In this document: one piece after another, positions 56,562-64,000 of the stretch
Layout of the letters: every line of letters starts with the position of its first letter
How positions within the stretch are numbered: the first letter of the stretch is position 1
Notes under the pieces: generated by a model
Databases searched by the model: none
What the model was told of the DNA's origin: nothing
The model's input: the letters and a program-made list of their open reading frames with translations, nothing else
Assembly: GCF_029024105.1 (NCBI RefSeq)
Contig: NZ_CP118963.1
Span: 496,001-560,000, forward strand
Direction: 5' to 3'
DNA: 64,000 nucleotides
Source of the DNA: Acinetobacter lwoffii
Lineage (GTDB): Bacteria; Pseudomonadota; Gammaproteobacteria; Pseudomonadales; Moraxellaceae
Made by a program: the position numbers and the translations under genes

Positions 56562-57263
56562 TCAATACTGCATTTCCGGTTTGATGAGTTGCTGCTCAGC
56601 AAAGGAAAAACTGCCCTCCAAAGCGATAATGCAATGGTCAATCAGATGAATATCTACCAGCTGGCAGGCCTGCTGAATCTGGCGGGTTAACAACAGGTCG
56701 GCCTTGGATGGAGAGGGCCGACCCAGCGGATGATTATGCGCAATGACAATCGAGGTCGCCTGTTGGCTAATGGCATAACGTAGTAATTGATTAATAGAGA
56801 TATCACATGCATTCACTGAGCCATAAAACAGTTTTTTAAAGGCAATTTTTCTTAAACTGGCATCCAGACACAGCACGGCAAATACCTCCTGAGTTTCACC
56901 GAGCAGTTCAAAACGTAAGTAATCTCTCAGCCGTTTGGAATTGGTGAGTTCTAGTGCATCCTGTTTCAGGTGCTCGGCTATGTAACGCCGTCCCAGTTCC
57001 TTGACGGCCATCAGTTGGGTATATTTACTGATGCCCATGCCATGAAACTGGCTGACTTCCTGTAAAGGTGCATCCAGTAGCGCAGTCAAATGACCAAAAT
57101 GCTGAATCAGCAAACGCGCCAGATCAACTGCCGAATGTTGCTGAGAACCGGAACGTAGAAAAATGGCCAGTAGCTCGGCATCGGACAGACTTTCTGCGCC
57201 ATATTGAATTAAGCGTTCTCGCGGCCGTTCTTGTTCCGGCCAGTTTTTAATAGAAAATTGCAT
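56562..57263 (-). CDS. radC: RadC-family JAB-domain protein
   Basis: A 233-residue RadC: N-terminal helix-hairpin-helix-like region (RERLIQYGAESLSDAELLAI) and a C-terminal JAB/MPN metalloprotease-like domain with metal motif AHNHPLGRPSPSKAD (H-x-H-x10-D). RadC was named for DNA repair, but its biochemical role is unclear. Divergent from coaBC, the standard gammaproteobacterial gene order (radC-coaBC). Confidence 0.94.
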   Translation of the reverse strand: MQFSIKNWPEQERPRERLIQYGAESLSDAELLAIFLRSGSQQHSAVDLARLLIQHFGHLTALLDAPLQEVSQFHGMGISKYTQLMAVKELGRRYIAEHLKQDALELTNSKRLRDYLRFELLGETQEVFAVLCLDASLRKIAFKKLFYGSVNACDISINQLLRYAISQQATSIVIAHNHPLGRPSPSKADLLLTRQIQQACQLVDIHLIDHCIIALEGSFSFAEQQLIKPEMQY

Positions 57264-57376
57264 AGTTATTAGACTTATTTATTATGAATTATCAGTTTTC
57301 CCGCAAGCTGATCTCTTGGGGATGCGATTATTTAATGCTATTGTGAGCCCCACTGCAACAGCAAGGTAATCTGTTC

Positions 57377-58651
57377 GTGAGCTTTGATCTAAGTGTAATT
57401 CCTCATAAAAATATCATTTTGGCCGTTACTGGCGGTATTGCTGCCTATAAAAGTGCAATTCTGGTTCGTCGTCTGAAAGATGCCGGATTTGATGTGCGGG
57501 TCGTCATGACTCACGGTGCACAGGCTTTTATTACACCTTTAACCTTTCAAGCCTTATCGGGCAATCCTGTACATACCGAATTGCTGGATACTGAAGCAGA
57601 AGCCGGCATGGGCCACATCGAGCTGGCACGTTGGGCAGATCTGTTGCTGGTAGCACCGGCCAGCTGTGACACCTTGGCAAAGTTTGCCGCAGGTCTGGCT
57701 GATGATCTCTTAAGTACTTTATATCTGGCAACAAAAGCACCCGTCTGGGTGGCACCCGCCATGAACCAGCAAATGTGGGCGGCGAAAGCAACGCAGCGTA
57801 ATCTTGCGACACTGATCGAAGATGGTGTGCATGTGATCATGCCGGACGCAGGATCACAGGCTTGTGGTGATGTAGGTTTGGGCCGGATGCCTGAGCCGGA
57901 AGATTTAGCGCATCAGGTAACCGAATATTTCCATAAAGCCCAACGTGCGATTGCGGAAAAATTTGGCCTGCTTGCTGGTAAACAAGTCACGATTACCGCA
58001 GGCCCGACCCGCGAAGCGATTGATCCAGTGCGTTATATTTCCAATCACAGTACCGGAAAAATGGGCTTTGCATTGGCTGCCGCCTGTTATGCAGCAGGGG
58101 CAAATGTCACCTTGATTGCAGGGCCGGTCAGTCTGGATACCCCAAATGGCGTAAAACGTAAGAATGTTTCTTCTGCCGTACAAATGCTGAATGAAAGCAT
58201 GCAGATGCTGGAAAATGGTTGCGATATCTTTATTGCGACAGCTGCAGTAGCCGATTACCGTGTGGCAGAAGTAGCCGAGCATAAAATCAAGAAAGCTGGT
58301 GATGAACTGAATGTAGCCTTGGTGAAAAATCCGGATATTGTCGCCACCATTGCCCAGCAGGAAAAACGTCCATTTATGGTCGGATTTGCTGCAGAAACCC
58401 GCAATATTGAAGAATATGCTGCCGGAAAGCTGGTCGCGAAAAAGCTGGATATGATTGCCTGCAATGATGTTTCACGTGCAGATATTGGTTTTGCTTCGGA
58501 TGAAAATGCCATGACAGTATTCTTTGCCGAGCATTATCAGCTAGACAAACGTGATCTGGAAAAAGCCTCCAAGCAGGAGATTGCCCAGCAGTTGATCGAA
58601 GCTATTCATGATGCCCTGTATCGTGATCCATCCAGTGATGATGATTTTTAA
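57377..58651 (+). CDS. coaBC: Bifunctional phosphopantothenoylcysteine decarboxylase/phosphopantothenate--cysteine ligase
   Basis: Catalyses two consecutive steps of coenzyme A synthesis. The 424-residue protein has the N-terminal CoaC flavoprotein domain (VTGGIAAYKSAILVRRL, PAMNQQMW) and the C-terminal CoaB ligase domain (ITAGPTREAIDPVRYISNHS and TGKMG, about residues 202-226; AAVADYRVAE; KNPDIVA). Start is GTG at 57377. Strong terminator downstream; dut is not adjacent within the window, unlike E. coli. Confidence 0.96.
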   Translation: MSFDLSVIPHKNIILAVTGGIAAYKSAILVRRLKDAGFDVRVVMTHGAQAFITPLTFQALSGNPVHTELLDTEAEAGMGHIELARWADLLLVAPASCDTLAKFAAGLADDLLSTLYLATKAPVWVAPAMNQQMWAAKATQRNLATLIEDGVHVIMPDAGSQACGDVGLGRMPEPEDLAHQVTEYFHKAQRAIAEKFGLLAGKQVTITAGPTREAIDPVRYISNHSTGKMGFALAAACYAAGANVTLIAGPVSLDTPNGVKRKNVSSAVQMLNESMQMLENGCDIFIATAAVADYRVAEVAEHKIKKAGDELNVALVKNPDIVATIAQQEKRPFMVGFAAETRNIEEYAAGKLVAKKLDMIACNDVSRADIGFASDENAMTVFFAEHYQLDKRDLEKASKQEIAQQLIEAIHDALYRDPSSDDDF

Positions 58652-58665
58652 AATGATCTGTATCG

Positions 58666-58695
58666 AAAAAACCCTGAATCCATCAGGGTTTTTTT
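58666..58695 (+). terminator. Terminator of coaBC
   Basis: Perfect stem AAAAACCCTGA / TCAGGGTTTTT with loop ATCCA and a T-run. Confidence 0.92.
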
Positions 58696-58880
58696 ATAGC
58701 TGATTTTTTATCATTAATTCAAAAAAACTATAGAAACCATAAATATTTAGTCTTAATCGAAGCGCTGTTTGTTTATTGTTTTTGCAAAAAAGCATAAAAT
58801 GGGTCACAGAATAAGCAAAGATAAAAATACTGTATATATCGGCTATAAGCAGGAAGTGGAAAGAAAAAAGAGGGGGCGCT

Positions 58881-59393
58881 ATGAAAAAAATCATGATGTT
58901 ATGGATGGTCGCCTGTCTGGCTGGATGCAGTTATTTTGTCTCGATGGATGAACTGGCCAGAAATATTCAAACGCAGATGCAACGTGAATTTAATTCCAAT
59001 CGAGATTATCAACACTATCGTTTTACCGTGAAAAAGGTCAAAATTGTCCAGCGTCAGGGGAATGAGTTTCAGGCCATTTCTCATCTGAATTATCAGGGTG
59101 AGGAATATCCCATTCATGTAAAAGTCTTTAAGGTAGATGGCGGGTATAGTTGGTCGATTGAAGATGATGCCTTTGCTTTTATTGATGAAATTGAAATTGA
59201 AAAATATCGTCAGCAACTGGATCGAGAATTACAGCAACTGGCCTCAGCCTTGGATGATCTGGAACCTGTAGATGAACCGAACCAGAATGTCTCCGGCTCT
59301 CTAATCACACCAGTGGCTGAACCTGCATTACAAGATGTTTCTTATCAGGAAGAGCCGATTCCGGTCGGCAATATCACGGCGTATACGCAATAA
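58881..59393 (+). CDS. Lipoprotein of unknown function
   Basis: A 170-residue lipoprotein: signal peptide with lipobox LAGC (Cys16), a compact alpha/beta domain (about residues 22-110; YRFTVKKVKIVQRQ, HLNYQGEEYPIHVKVFKVDG) and an acidic, Pro/Glu-rich C-terminal tail (115-170). I do not recognise the family. A purine-rich GAGGGGG lies upstream of the ATG. Own terminator downstream; convergent with dusA. Confidence 0.78.
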   Translation: MKKIMMLWMVACLAGCSYFVSMDELARNIQTQMQREFNSNRDYQHYRFTVKKVKIVQRQGNEFQAISHLNYQGEEYPIHVKVFKVDGGYSWSIEDDAFAFIDEIEIEKYRQQLDRELQQLASALDDLEPVDEPNQNVSGSLITPVAEPALQDVSYQEEPIPVGNITAYTQ

Positions 59394-59411
59394 CTCATGC
59401 GCAATCGCTAT

Positions 59412-59439
59412 AAAAAAGCACCGATCATTGGTGCTTTTT
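59412..59439. terminator. Bidirectional terminator between the lipoprotein gene and dusA
   Basis: Stem AAAAAGCACC / GGTGCTTTTT with loop GATCATT, between convergent genes. Confidence 0.9.
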
Positions 59440-59443
59440 GTGT

Positions 59444-60469
59444 TTAGGACTCAACTTGTTGATGTTCACGTACATAATCTTCGGTACGCTGCATCGCTTC
59501 CTGAATATTAAAAAGTGCAGTCTCTACATCTTTCAAGGTTTTGGCATTACCACCGCTTAAAGCCTGACGCCATTTACGTGCACCCGGCAAATTCTGGAAC
59601 AGTCCTAAAATATGACGGGTAATAATGGATAAAGGTGCACCTTCGGCCATGCGCTGGGCAATATAAGGCAGCATCTGTTGCATAATGTCAAAACGGTCTG
59701 GTGCATCCAGATTCCATAACTGGCCCAGTTCAGCCAGTAAGTAAGGATTATGATAGGCTTCGCGGCCAATCATCACCCCATCCACATGTTTGAGATGTTC
59801 CAGCGTTTCGGCATAGGTTTTAATTCCGCCGTTGATCTCGATGAGCAGATCAGGACGATCCTGTTTTAAACGGTAGACATCTTCATAACGTAGGGGTGGC
59901 ACGTCGCGGTTTTCTTTAGGTGATAGACCTTTTAATAAGGCAATCCGCGCATGCACGATAAAATTATTGCAGCCGGTTTTGGCCACGGTATCGACAAAAT
60001 GCAGCATCTCTTCATAAGATTGCATATCATCAATTCCGATCCGGTGTTTTACGGTCACTGGAATATCCACCGCATGACGCATTTCAGCAATACATTCTGC
60101 GACTAGATCAGGCTCCGCCATCAGACAGGCACCAATTTTATTATTTTGTACCCGGTCACTTGGGCAACCTACATTTAAATTGACTTCGTTATAGCCCCAG
60201 TCCTGCGCCATCTTGGTACAGATTGCCAGATCTTTTGGATTCGAGCCGCCGAGTTGCAAAACGATTGGCTGCTCTTCCGCATTAAAGTCCAAATGACGTT
60301 TGGCATCACCATAAATGATCGCACCTGTGGTGACCATTTCAGTGTACATAATCACATTCGGGTTAAACATACGTGCAAAGAAACGATAATCTTTGGTGGT
60401 CCAATCCATCATCGGCGCAACACTGATTCGTGGTTGAAGTTTATTTTCAATGGTGGTCAGATCAGTCAT
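59444..60469 (-). CDS. dusA: tRNA-dihydrouridine(20/20a) synthase DusA
   Basis: A 341-residue FMN enzyme that reduces U20/U20a of tRNA. The start ISVAPMMDWTTKDYRFFARM and TEMVTTGAIIYGD are specific to DusA among Dus proteins; the catalytic Cys lies in NVGCPSDRVQNNKIGACLM (about residues 99-117), and VKHRIGID is the FMN/tRNA segment. Single gene. Confidence 0.96.
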   Translation of the reverse strand: MTDLTTIENKLQPRISVAPMMDWTTKDYRFFARMFNPNVIMYTEMVTTGAIIYGDAKRHLDFNAEEQPIVLQLGGSNPKDLAICTKMAQDWGYNEVNLNVGCPSDRVQNNKIGACLMAEPDLVAECIAEMRHAVDIPVTVKHRIGIDDMQSYEEMLHFVDTVAKTGCNNFIVHARIALLKGLSPKENRDVPPLRYEDVYRLKQDRPDLLIEINGGIKTYAETLEHLKHVDGVMIGREAYHNPYLLAELGQLWNLDAPDRFDIMQQMLPYIAQRMAEGAPLSIITRHILGLFQNLPGARKWRQALSGGNAKTLKDVETALFNIQEAMQRTEDYVREHQQVES

Positions 60470-60743
60470 TCAAAATCACGCCTTAACGAAATGGAAGAAA
60501 GAAGAAGCAATCCATGCGATCACTCAGCTATTGGTTCTTGGCTAAAACCGGATCGGCTGACGTCGCAAAAAGAGGGCGTAATACTAGCATAAAATCAGAA
60601 AAACCACTCGGCGAACTTAAACCAAGCCAATAAATCCAGGGAATGAAACAAGAAATAAAATTGGAATTCCCAGTCAGGTTGGAATGGTATATTTTGATAG
60701 GAGAAAGATGAAGATAAAAACGCTAGAAATAAGGAGAATAATC

Positions 60744-61388
60744 ATGTTGTTATTGGAGGAAATTTATAAAAGCCATAAAGCACAAAATTCGGCACATTTT
60801 AATTTAAGAATTCATCGGGGCTTAGGCTGGTTTAAAAAATCGCTAGACCTGGATCAGGATCTGGATTTTAAGTTTATCAGCCTGTGGATCAGCTTTCAGG
60901 CGATTTATGCAGATGAGAGTGATCTAGTTCAAGATCAAAGCAAGCTACAGCAGTTTCTGGAAATGCTCTGCCAAAAGGATCTGGATCAGAAAATTAATCA
61001 TATTCTCTGGGACAAATACCACCAGCCGATTCGCTCACTCTTGGCCAATCCCTATGTGGAACAAAGCTTTTGGGATTATCGCCATCAGAAAATTAGTCTG
61101 GAAAGCTGTCAAGCTGATCTGGAAACACAGAAAAAAAATATACAGCATGCTTTAAAAGAACGAAATTCTGTTGAAATTTTAGCTGGAATATTTCAGCGTT
61201 TATCTACCTTGCACCATCAGATAATGCAGGGTGGCGCCACGTATCACAGCTCGCTGAATTATAAATCATTAGAGGAAAGCTGCCGGATTCTGGCAGCCTT
61301 ATTGCCGGTTTTTATCTGTATTTTATTGGAAAATTCACAAACTCTTGATCTGAATAAGCCTTATTATCCGGCGGCGCAAGTCAGCTAA
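60744..61388 (+). CDS. HEPN-superfamily protein with degenerate catalytic motif
   Basis: A 214-residue cytoplasmic protein. The N-terminal IHRGLGWFKKS...D.DFKFISLWISFQAIYADE (about residues 23-58) and the C-terminal block FQRLSTLHHQIMQGGATYHS (150-169) follow a common bacterial HEPN family whose second block normally reads LRNQLxHGGATWNS. Here R-N-x3-H has become H157-H158-x3-Q162, so the RNase motif is lost. ATG 60744 follows AAGGAG and replaces the longer frame from 60684. No nucleotidyltransferase or toxin-antitoxin partner lies beside it. Family call is from memory of the consensus; moderate confidence. Confidence 0.65.
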   Translation: MLLLEEIYKSHKAQNSAHFNLRIHRGLGWFKKSLDLDQDLDFKFISLWISFQAIYADESDLVQDQSKLQQFLEMLCQKDLDQKINHILWDKYHQPIRSLLANPYVEQSFWDYRHQKISLESCQADLETQKKNIQHALKERNSVEILAGIFQRLSTLHHQIMQGGATYHSSLNYKSLEESCRILAALLPVFICILLENSQTLDLNKPYYPAAQVS

Positions 61389-61403
61389 ATATAGTCAAAA
61401 TAC

Positions 61404-62591
61404 TTATGCAGTTGTTCTGGCCTGATACCATTGATCCAGCAGGGCGAATAAGGTAGCGCACAAAGCTAGCCCAAGTCCTGCCAGACAGGTCATGCTCCAG
61501 CCACCGTGATGCCAGGCATAAACCCCTAAGGCTGAACCACATGCACCACCAATAAAATACAAGGTCATATAGAGTGAATTGACCCGTGATTTGGCATCCG
61601 GGCGCAGGCGGAAAATTACGTTCTGGTTACAGCTGTGCGTAATCGCGAGTCCAAGATTTATCAGCCCATAACCCAAAATATAACTCAGCAAAGACACTGC
61701 ACCAAAATATAAAAACAGCCAGCTCCCCACCAGGATAGAACAGCCGATCCAGCTCAGTGTTTTGATATGGCCACGATCGGCCCATTTGCCAATGAACTGC
61801 GTGGAAAGTGCGCCAAATACACCGACCAGCGTGACCAGTCCGACCATGACATCAGAAAGCTGAAAAGGTTCCTGCGTTAGCAGTAGAGCGATGGTGGAGA
61901 ACAACATACTCATGGCAGCAAAAGCACACGCACCTGTCAGTGAACGCAATACCAGACGTGGTTCCTGCTTGAGTAATATCCCCATAGATTTAAAAATCGC
62001 TGTATAGCTGATTCTCAGACGTGGCAGGCTCGGTAGTTTTCCTTTCAAATAAAAACTTAAAGCCAGCATACTTATGCCACTGACGATATAAATCATTTTC
62101 CAGTGAAACAGGTCGGAAAGTAATCCGGCAATACTGGTCGAGAGCAGAATGCCCACCAGTAATCCGCTCATCAGGAAGCCCACCACTTCTCCGGTTTTTT
62201 CCGGTTTGACCGCCATGGTGGCCAAGGGAATCAGAATCTGTGCAGCCACGGAAAACAGTCCGGCAATGATAGTGCCGACCCAGAGCATCGGCAGATTCAC
62301 TGCACTGGCACAAATAAATAAACCTGCTGCCGCACCCAGCATGAGAAAGGGGATCAGTTTGGTTTTATTTAGCATGTCCCCTAAAGGCACAATAAACAGC
62401 AGGCCCAAGGCATAAGAGATTTGAGCAAAGGTGACGGTGAGCGCTACTTGTGATTCAGGCACCTGATAATACTGCTGAATCGATGAAATCAGCGGCTGGC
62501 AATAATAGTTAGCGCCGGCACATAAGCCGCATGCAATCGCCATCAGCCATAATAAGGGCTTATTTTGACTAATATCGAGGGGCGTGTGCAT
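61404..62591 (-). CDS. MFS transporter (drug/metabolite exporter type)
   Basis: A 395-residue inner-membrane protein with about twelve hydrophobic helices and MFS hallmarks: the loop 2-3 motif GDMLNKTKLI (a variant of G-D-x3-R-R) and the equivalent GKWADRGHIKTLS in the second half. It belongs to the AraJ/YnfM-like group of small-molecule exporters with a conserved NYYCQPLISSI start. Substrate unknown. Convergent with the HEPN-family gene. Confidence 0.92.
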   Translation of the reverse strand: MHTPLDISQNKPLLWLMAIACGLCAGANYYCQPLISSIQQYYQVPESQVALTVTFAQISYALGLLFIVPLGDMLNKTKLIPFLMLGAAAGLFICASAVNLPMLWVGTIIAGLFSVAAQILIPLATMAVKPEKTGEVVGFLMSGLLVGILLSTSIAGLLSDLFHWKMIYIVSGISMLALSFYLKGKLPSLPRLRISYTAIFKSMGILLKQEPRLVLRSLTGACAFAAMSMLFSTIALLLTQEPFQLSDVMVGLVTLVGVFGALSTQFIGKWADRGHIKTLSWIGCSILVGSWLFLYFGAVSLLSYILGYGLINLGLAITHSCNQNVIFRLRPDAKSRVNSLYMTLYFIGGACGSALGVYAWHHGGWSMTCLAGLGLALCATLFALLDQWYQARTTA

Positions 62592-63574
62592 AGGGCTAAC
62601 CTTGTATTCAGACCGGAAGAACTTAAATGAGGAATGAGAATAATGTTCAAATTGAGGGCACTATAGGCCAGAAGTTCTTGCTTTAAAAGTAGAGAAATAT
62701 TGCCAGCATTGAAAATTGTTAGAACTCAGGCAGCTTAATGAAAGAAGTGCAATTTCAAATAGAAAGTATGAGTGAATATTTACAGAATTTTTTATCTTTT
62801 AATGATGGGGTTGCTTCATTAAAGCGCAGCTTAAAGTAAAAACAATAAAAAAGAGCACTGAGGTCAAAAAAGTGGAATATTTACTCTATTTTATTGCGCA
62901 AATTTGGTGCGAAAATGAGATTTTCCATTTTGAATCAAGTTCAGTACATTAATATAATAAATAGTCATCCAGCTTTTTTTCTACCCTTTATCTGACTGTT
63001 TGAGACCTGAGTCTTATAAAATTTTAGCGATTACTTTTTGTCAGATCTATTAATTGTGTCTGATGAAGATCTGCTCAAATCAAATTCTATCATTTCATAA
63101 AATACGATTTTAACATCTAAAAACAGTGCTCTTGCTTGAGTGCTAAATCTGTCAAAAAAGTCAAAACTAAAAAAACGGCGCAGCTAAAGTGCCGCTATCT
63201 ATAGGGACTAGAGAAATTGAAAGTCTGCTTCTAAATCAGGAAATACAGCAATCATTGTCAGAATCATCAATGTAACAAAATAAATCAGAAATCTGCGCTT
63301 ATTTACACCAGTAAAATCTGGATATTTCATTCAGCGGAATGAATATCGTTTATAAAAGCATCGAATATGAATAGCCGTTGAATTAAATAAATGTGCTATT
63401 GCAGCATCATTTTTATGAATCATCAGTTCAAAATATAGGTATTTATTAAATAAATAGTAGGTGGTAATTTCAAACAGTTTGATTAGAATCCAAAAATTCA
63501 ACAAGAACACATCCTGAGGGGAAGCATCGTTTTACACGATGTTTACTTAAGAAAAATTAGCTTGAGGAACGCTC
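62592..63574. other. Long intergenic region (about 980 bases), no supported gene
   Basis: The stretch before pntA is A+T-rich. A 33-codon frame at 62738-62839 lacks a convincing ribosome site. One imperfect hairpin (ATATTTCATTC / GAATGAATAT, loop AGCG) is at 63323-63346. I recognise no tRNA, small RNA or mobile-element remnant. The last 100 bases presumably hold the pntA promoter and leader. Confidence 0.55.
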
Positions 63575-64000
63575 ATGCAGATCGGAATTCCAGCCGAAAC
63601 TGTTGTCGGTGAAAATCGCGTCGCTGCGACGCCAGAGACAGTAAAGAAATTGATCAGCGCAGGACATAGCGTGATTATCGAACGTGGTGCAGGGGTTAAA
63701 GCTGCCTATATCGATAGTGCCTATGAACAAGTTGGTGCCAAAATTACGGATGATGCCTACACCGGCAGTCAGTTGATTTTAAAAGTTCGTGCACCGAAAG
63801 GTGAGGAAATTCAAAAACTCAACCCGAATACCACTATCGTGGCAATGTTTGATCCTTACCGTAATACTGAGCTTGACCAATTCGCGGCACAAAACGTGTC
63901 TGCATTTGCATTGGAACTTTTGCCACGAACCTTATCTCGTGCGCAGAACATGGATGTCTTGTCTTCTCAAGCCAACCTTGCAGGTTACAAGTCGGTGCTT
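63575..64000 (+). CDS. pntA: NAD(P) transhydrogenase subunit alpha, partial, N-terminal 142 residues
   Basis: The N-terminal NAD-binding domain of the proton-pumping transhydrogenase that makes NADPH from NADH. MQIGIPAETVVGENRVAATP, LISAGHSVIIERGAG and FALELLPRTLSRAQNMDVLS match PntA and the alanine-dehydrogenase fold. GAGGA lies seven bases before the ATG. The gene runs off the right edge in frame; pntB is expected beyond it. Confidence 0.95.
   Translation, partial: MQIGIPAETVVGENRVAATPETVKKLISAGHSVIIERGAGVKAAYIDSAYEQVGAKITDDAYTGSQLILKVRAPKGEEIQKLNPNTTIVAMFDPYRNTELDQFAAQNVSAFALELLPRTLSRAQNMDVLSSQANLAGYKSVL

Noticed and set aside
62738..62839. 33-codon frame in the gap between the MFS gene and pntA
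   Set aside because: It has an ATG but no convincing Shine-Dalgarno, no signal peptide or known motif, and lies in A+T-rich DNA where such frames are expected by chance.
63323..63346. Imperfect hairpin as a terminator or riboswitch
   Set aside because: The stem is short with a bulge and no T-run follows; it is too weak to call beyond noting it.

Overview
The window is about 64 kb of chromosome from an Acinetobacter species (Gammaproteobacteria, Moraxellaceae). The call rests on the 16S rRNA text, the 16S-tRNA-Ile-tRNA-Ala-23S-5S operon, a moderate G+C content, and Acinetobacter-type proteins such as the DUF2789 trio and malate dehydrogenase. I cannot name the species. Almost everything is chromosomal housekeeping. 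I see no complete insertion sequence, integrase, prophage or CRISPR array.

Layout. 1-4.8 kb: 5' part of oligopeptidase A (prlC), an orphan membrane-anchored protein, and RNase R. 5.0-6.5 kb: tRNA-Ser(GCT) and three identical tRNA-Arg(ACG) genes, with a RibD/DHFR-like reductase between the second and third Arg copies. 6.5-14.4 kb: secreted and membrane proteins, an FAH-family hydrolase, an AraC regulator divergent from two DMT exporters (one YddG-like), a YihY-type membrane protein, WrbA, and a zinc-ribbon/glycine-zipper protein ending in an in-frame 9-bp repeat tract. 14.4-17.7 kb: a very A+T-rich leader followed by three genes that look like an HfaA-HfaB-HfaD (CsgG-type) surface-fibre system. 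17.9-24.5 kb: xpt, a DUF3108 protein, an unknown, a TonB-like protein, and the miaB-phoH-ybeY RNA-maturation operon. 24.8-33.97 kb: lytic transglycosylase, an RNase T2-fold protein without its catalytic histidines, mdh, three DUF2789 paralogues, a 2OG-Fe(II) oxygenase, rlmJ and pssA. 34.0-39.96 kb: a complete rRNA operon with promoter, RNase III processing stems and terminator. 40-46.8 kb: a dihydrolipoamide-dehydrogenase-like flavoprotein and a giant lipoprotein of repeated Ig-like domains. 46.8-64 kb: a pair of DUF442/BLH-type phosphatase-like genes overlapping an otherwise unlisted 34-residue lipoprotein, an alpha/beta hydrolase, trxC, two hotdog thioesterases, yajQ, rhodanese, mnmC, a yciI-yciB pair divergent from a PHP phosphoesterase, bestrophin, radC divergent from coaBC, dusA, a HEPN-family protein with a degenerate active site, an MFS exporter, and the start of pntA.

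Working together: many genes serve RNA and translation (rnr, miaB, ybeY, phoH, rlmJ, dusA, mnmC, tRNAs, rrn). A second theme is the cell surface (Hfa-like operon, Ig-repeat lipoprotein, slt, TonB, several lipoproteins). The strongest candidate for an under-described system is the Hfa/CsgG-like three-gene operon. The two degenerate nuclease-fold proteins (RNase T2 and HEPN) and the overlapping 34-residue lipoprotein are the next most interesting items. All calls come from reading the sequence; no database search was run.
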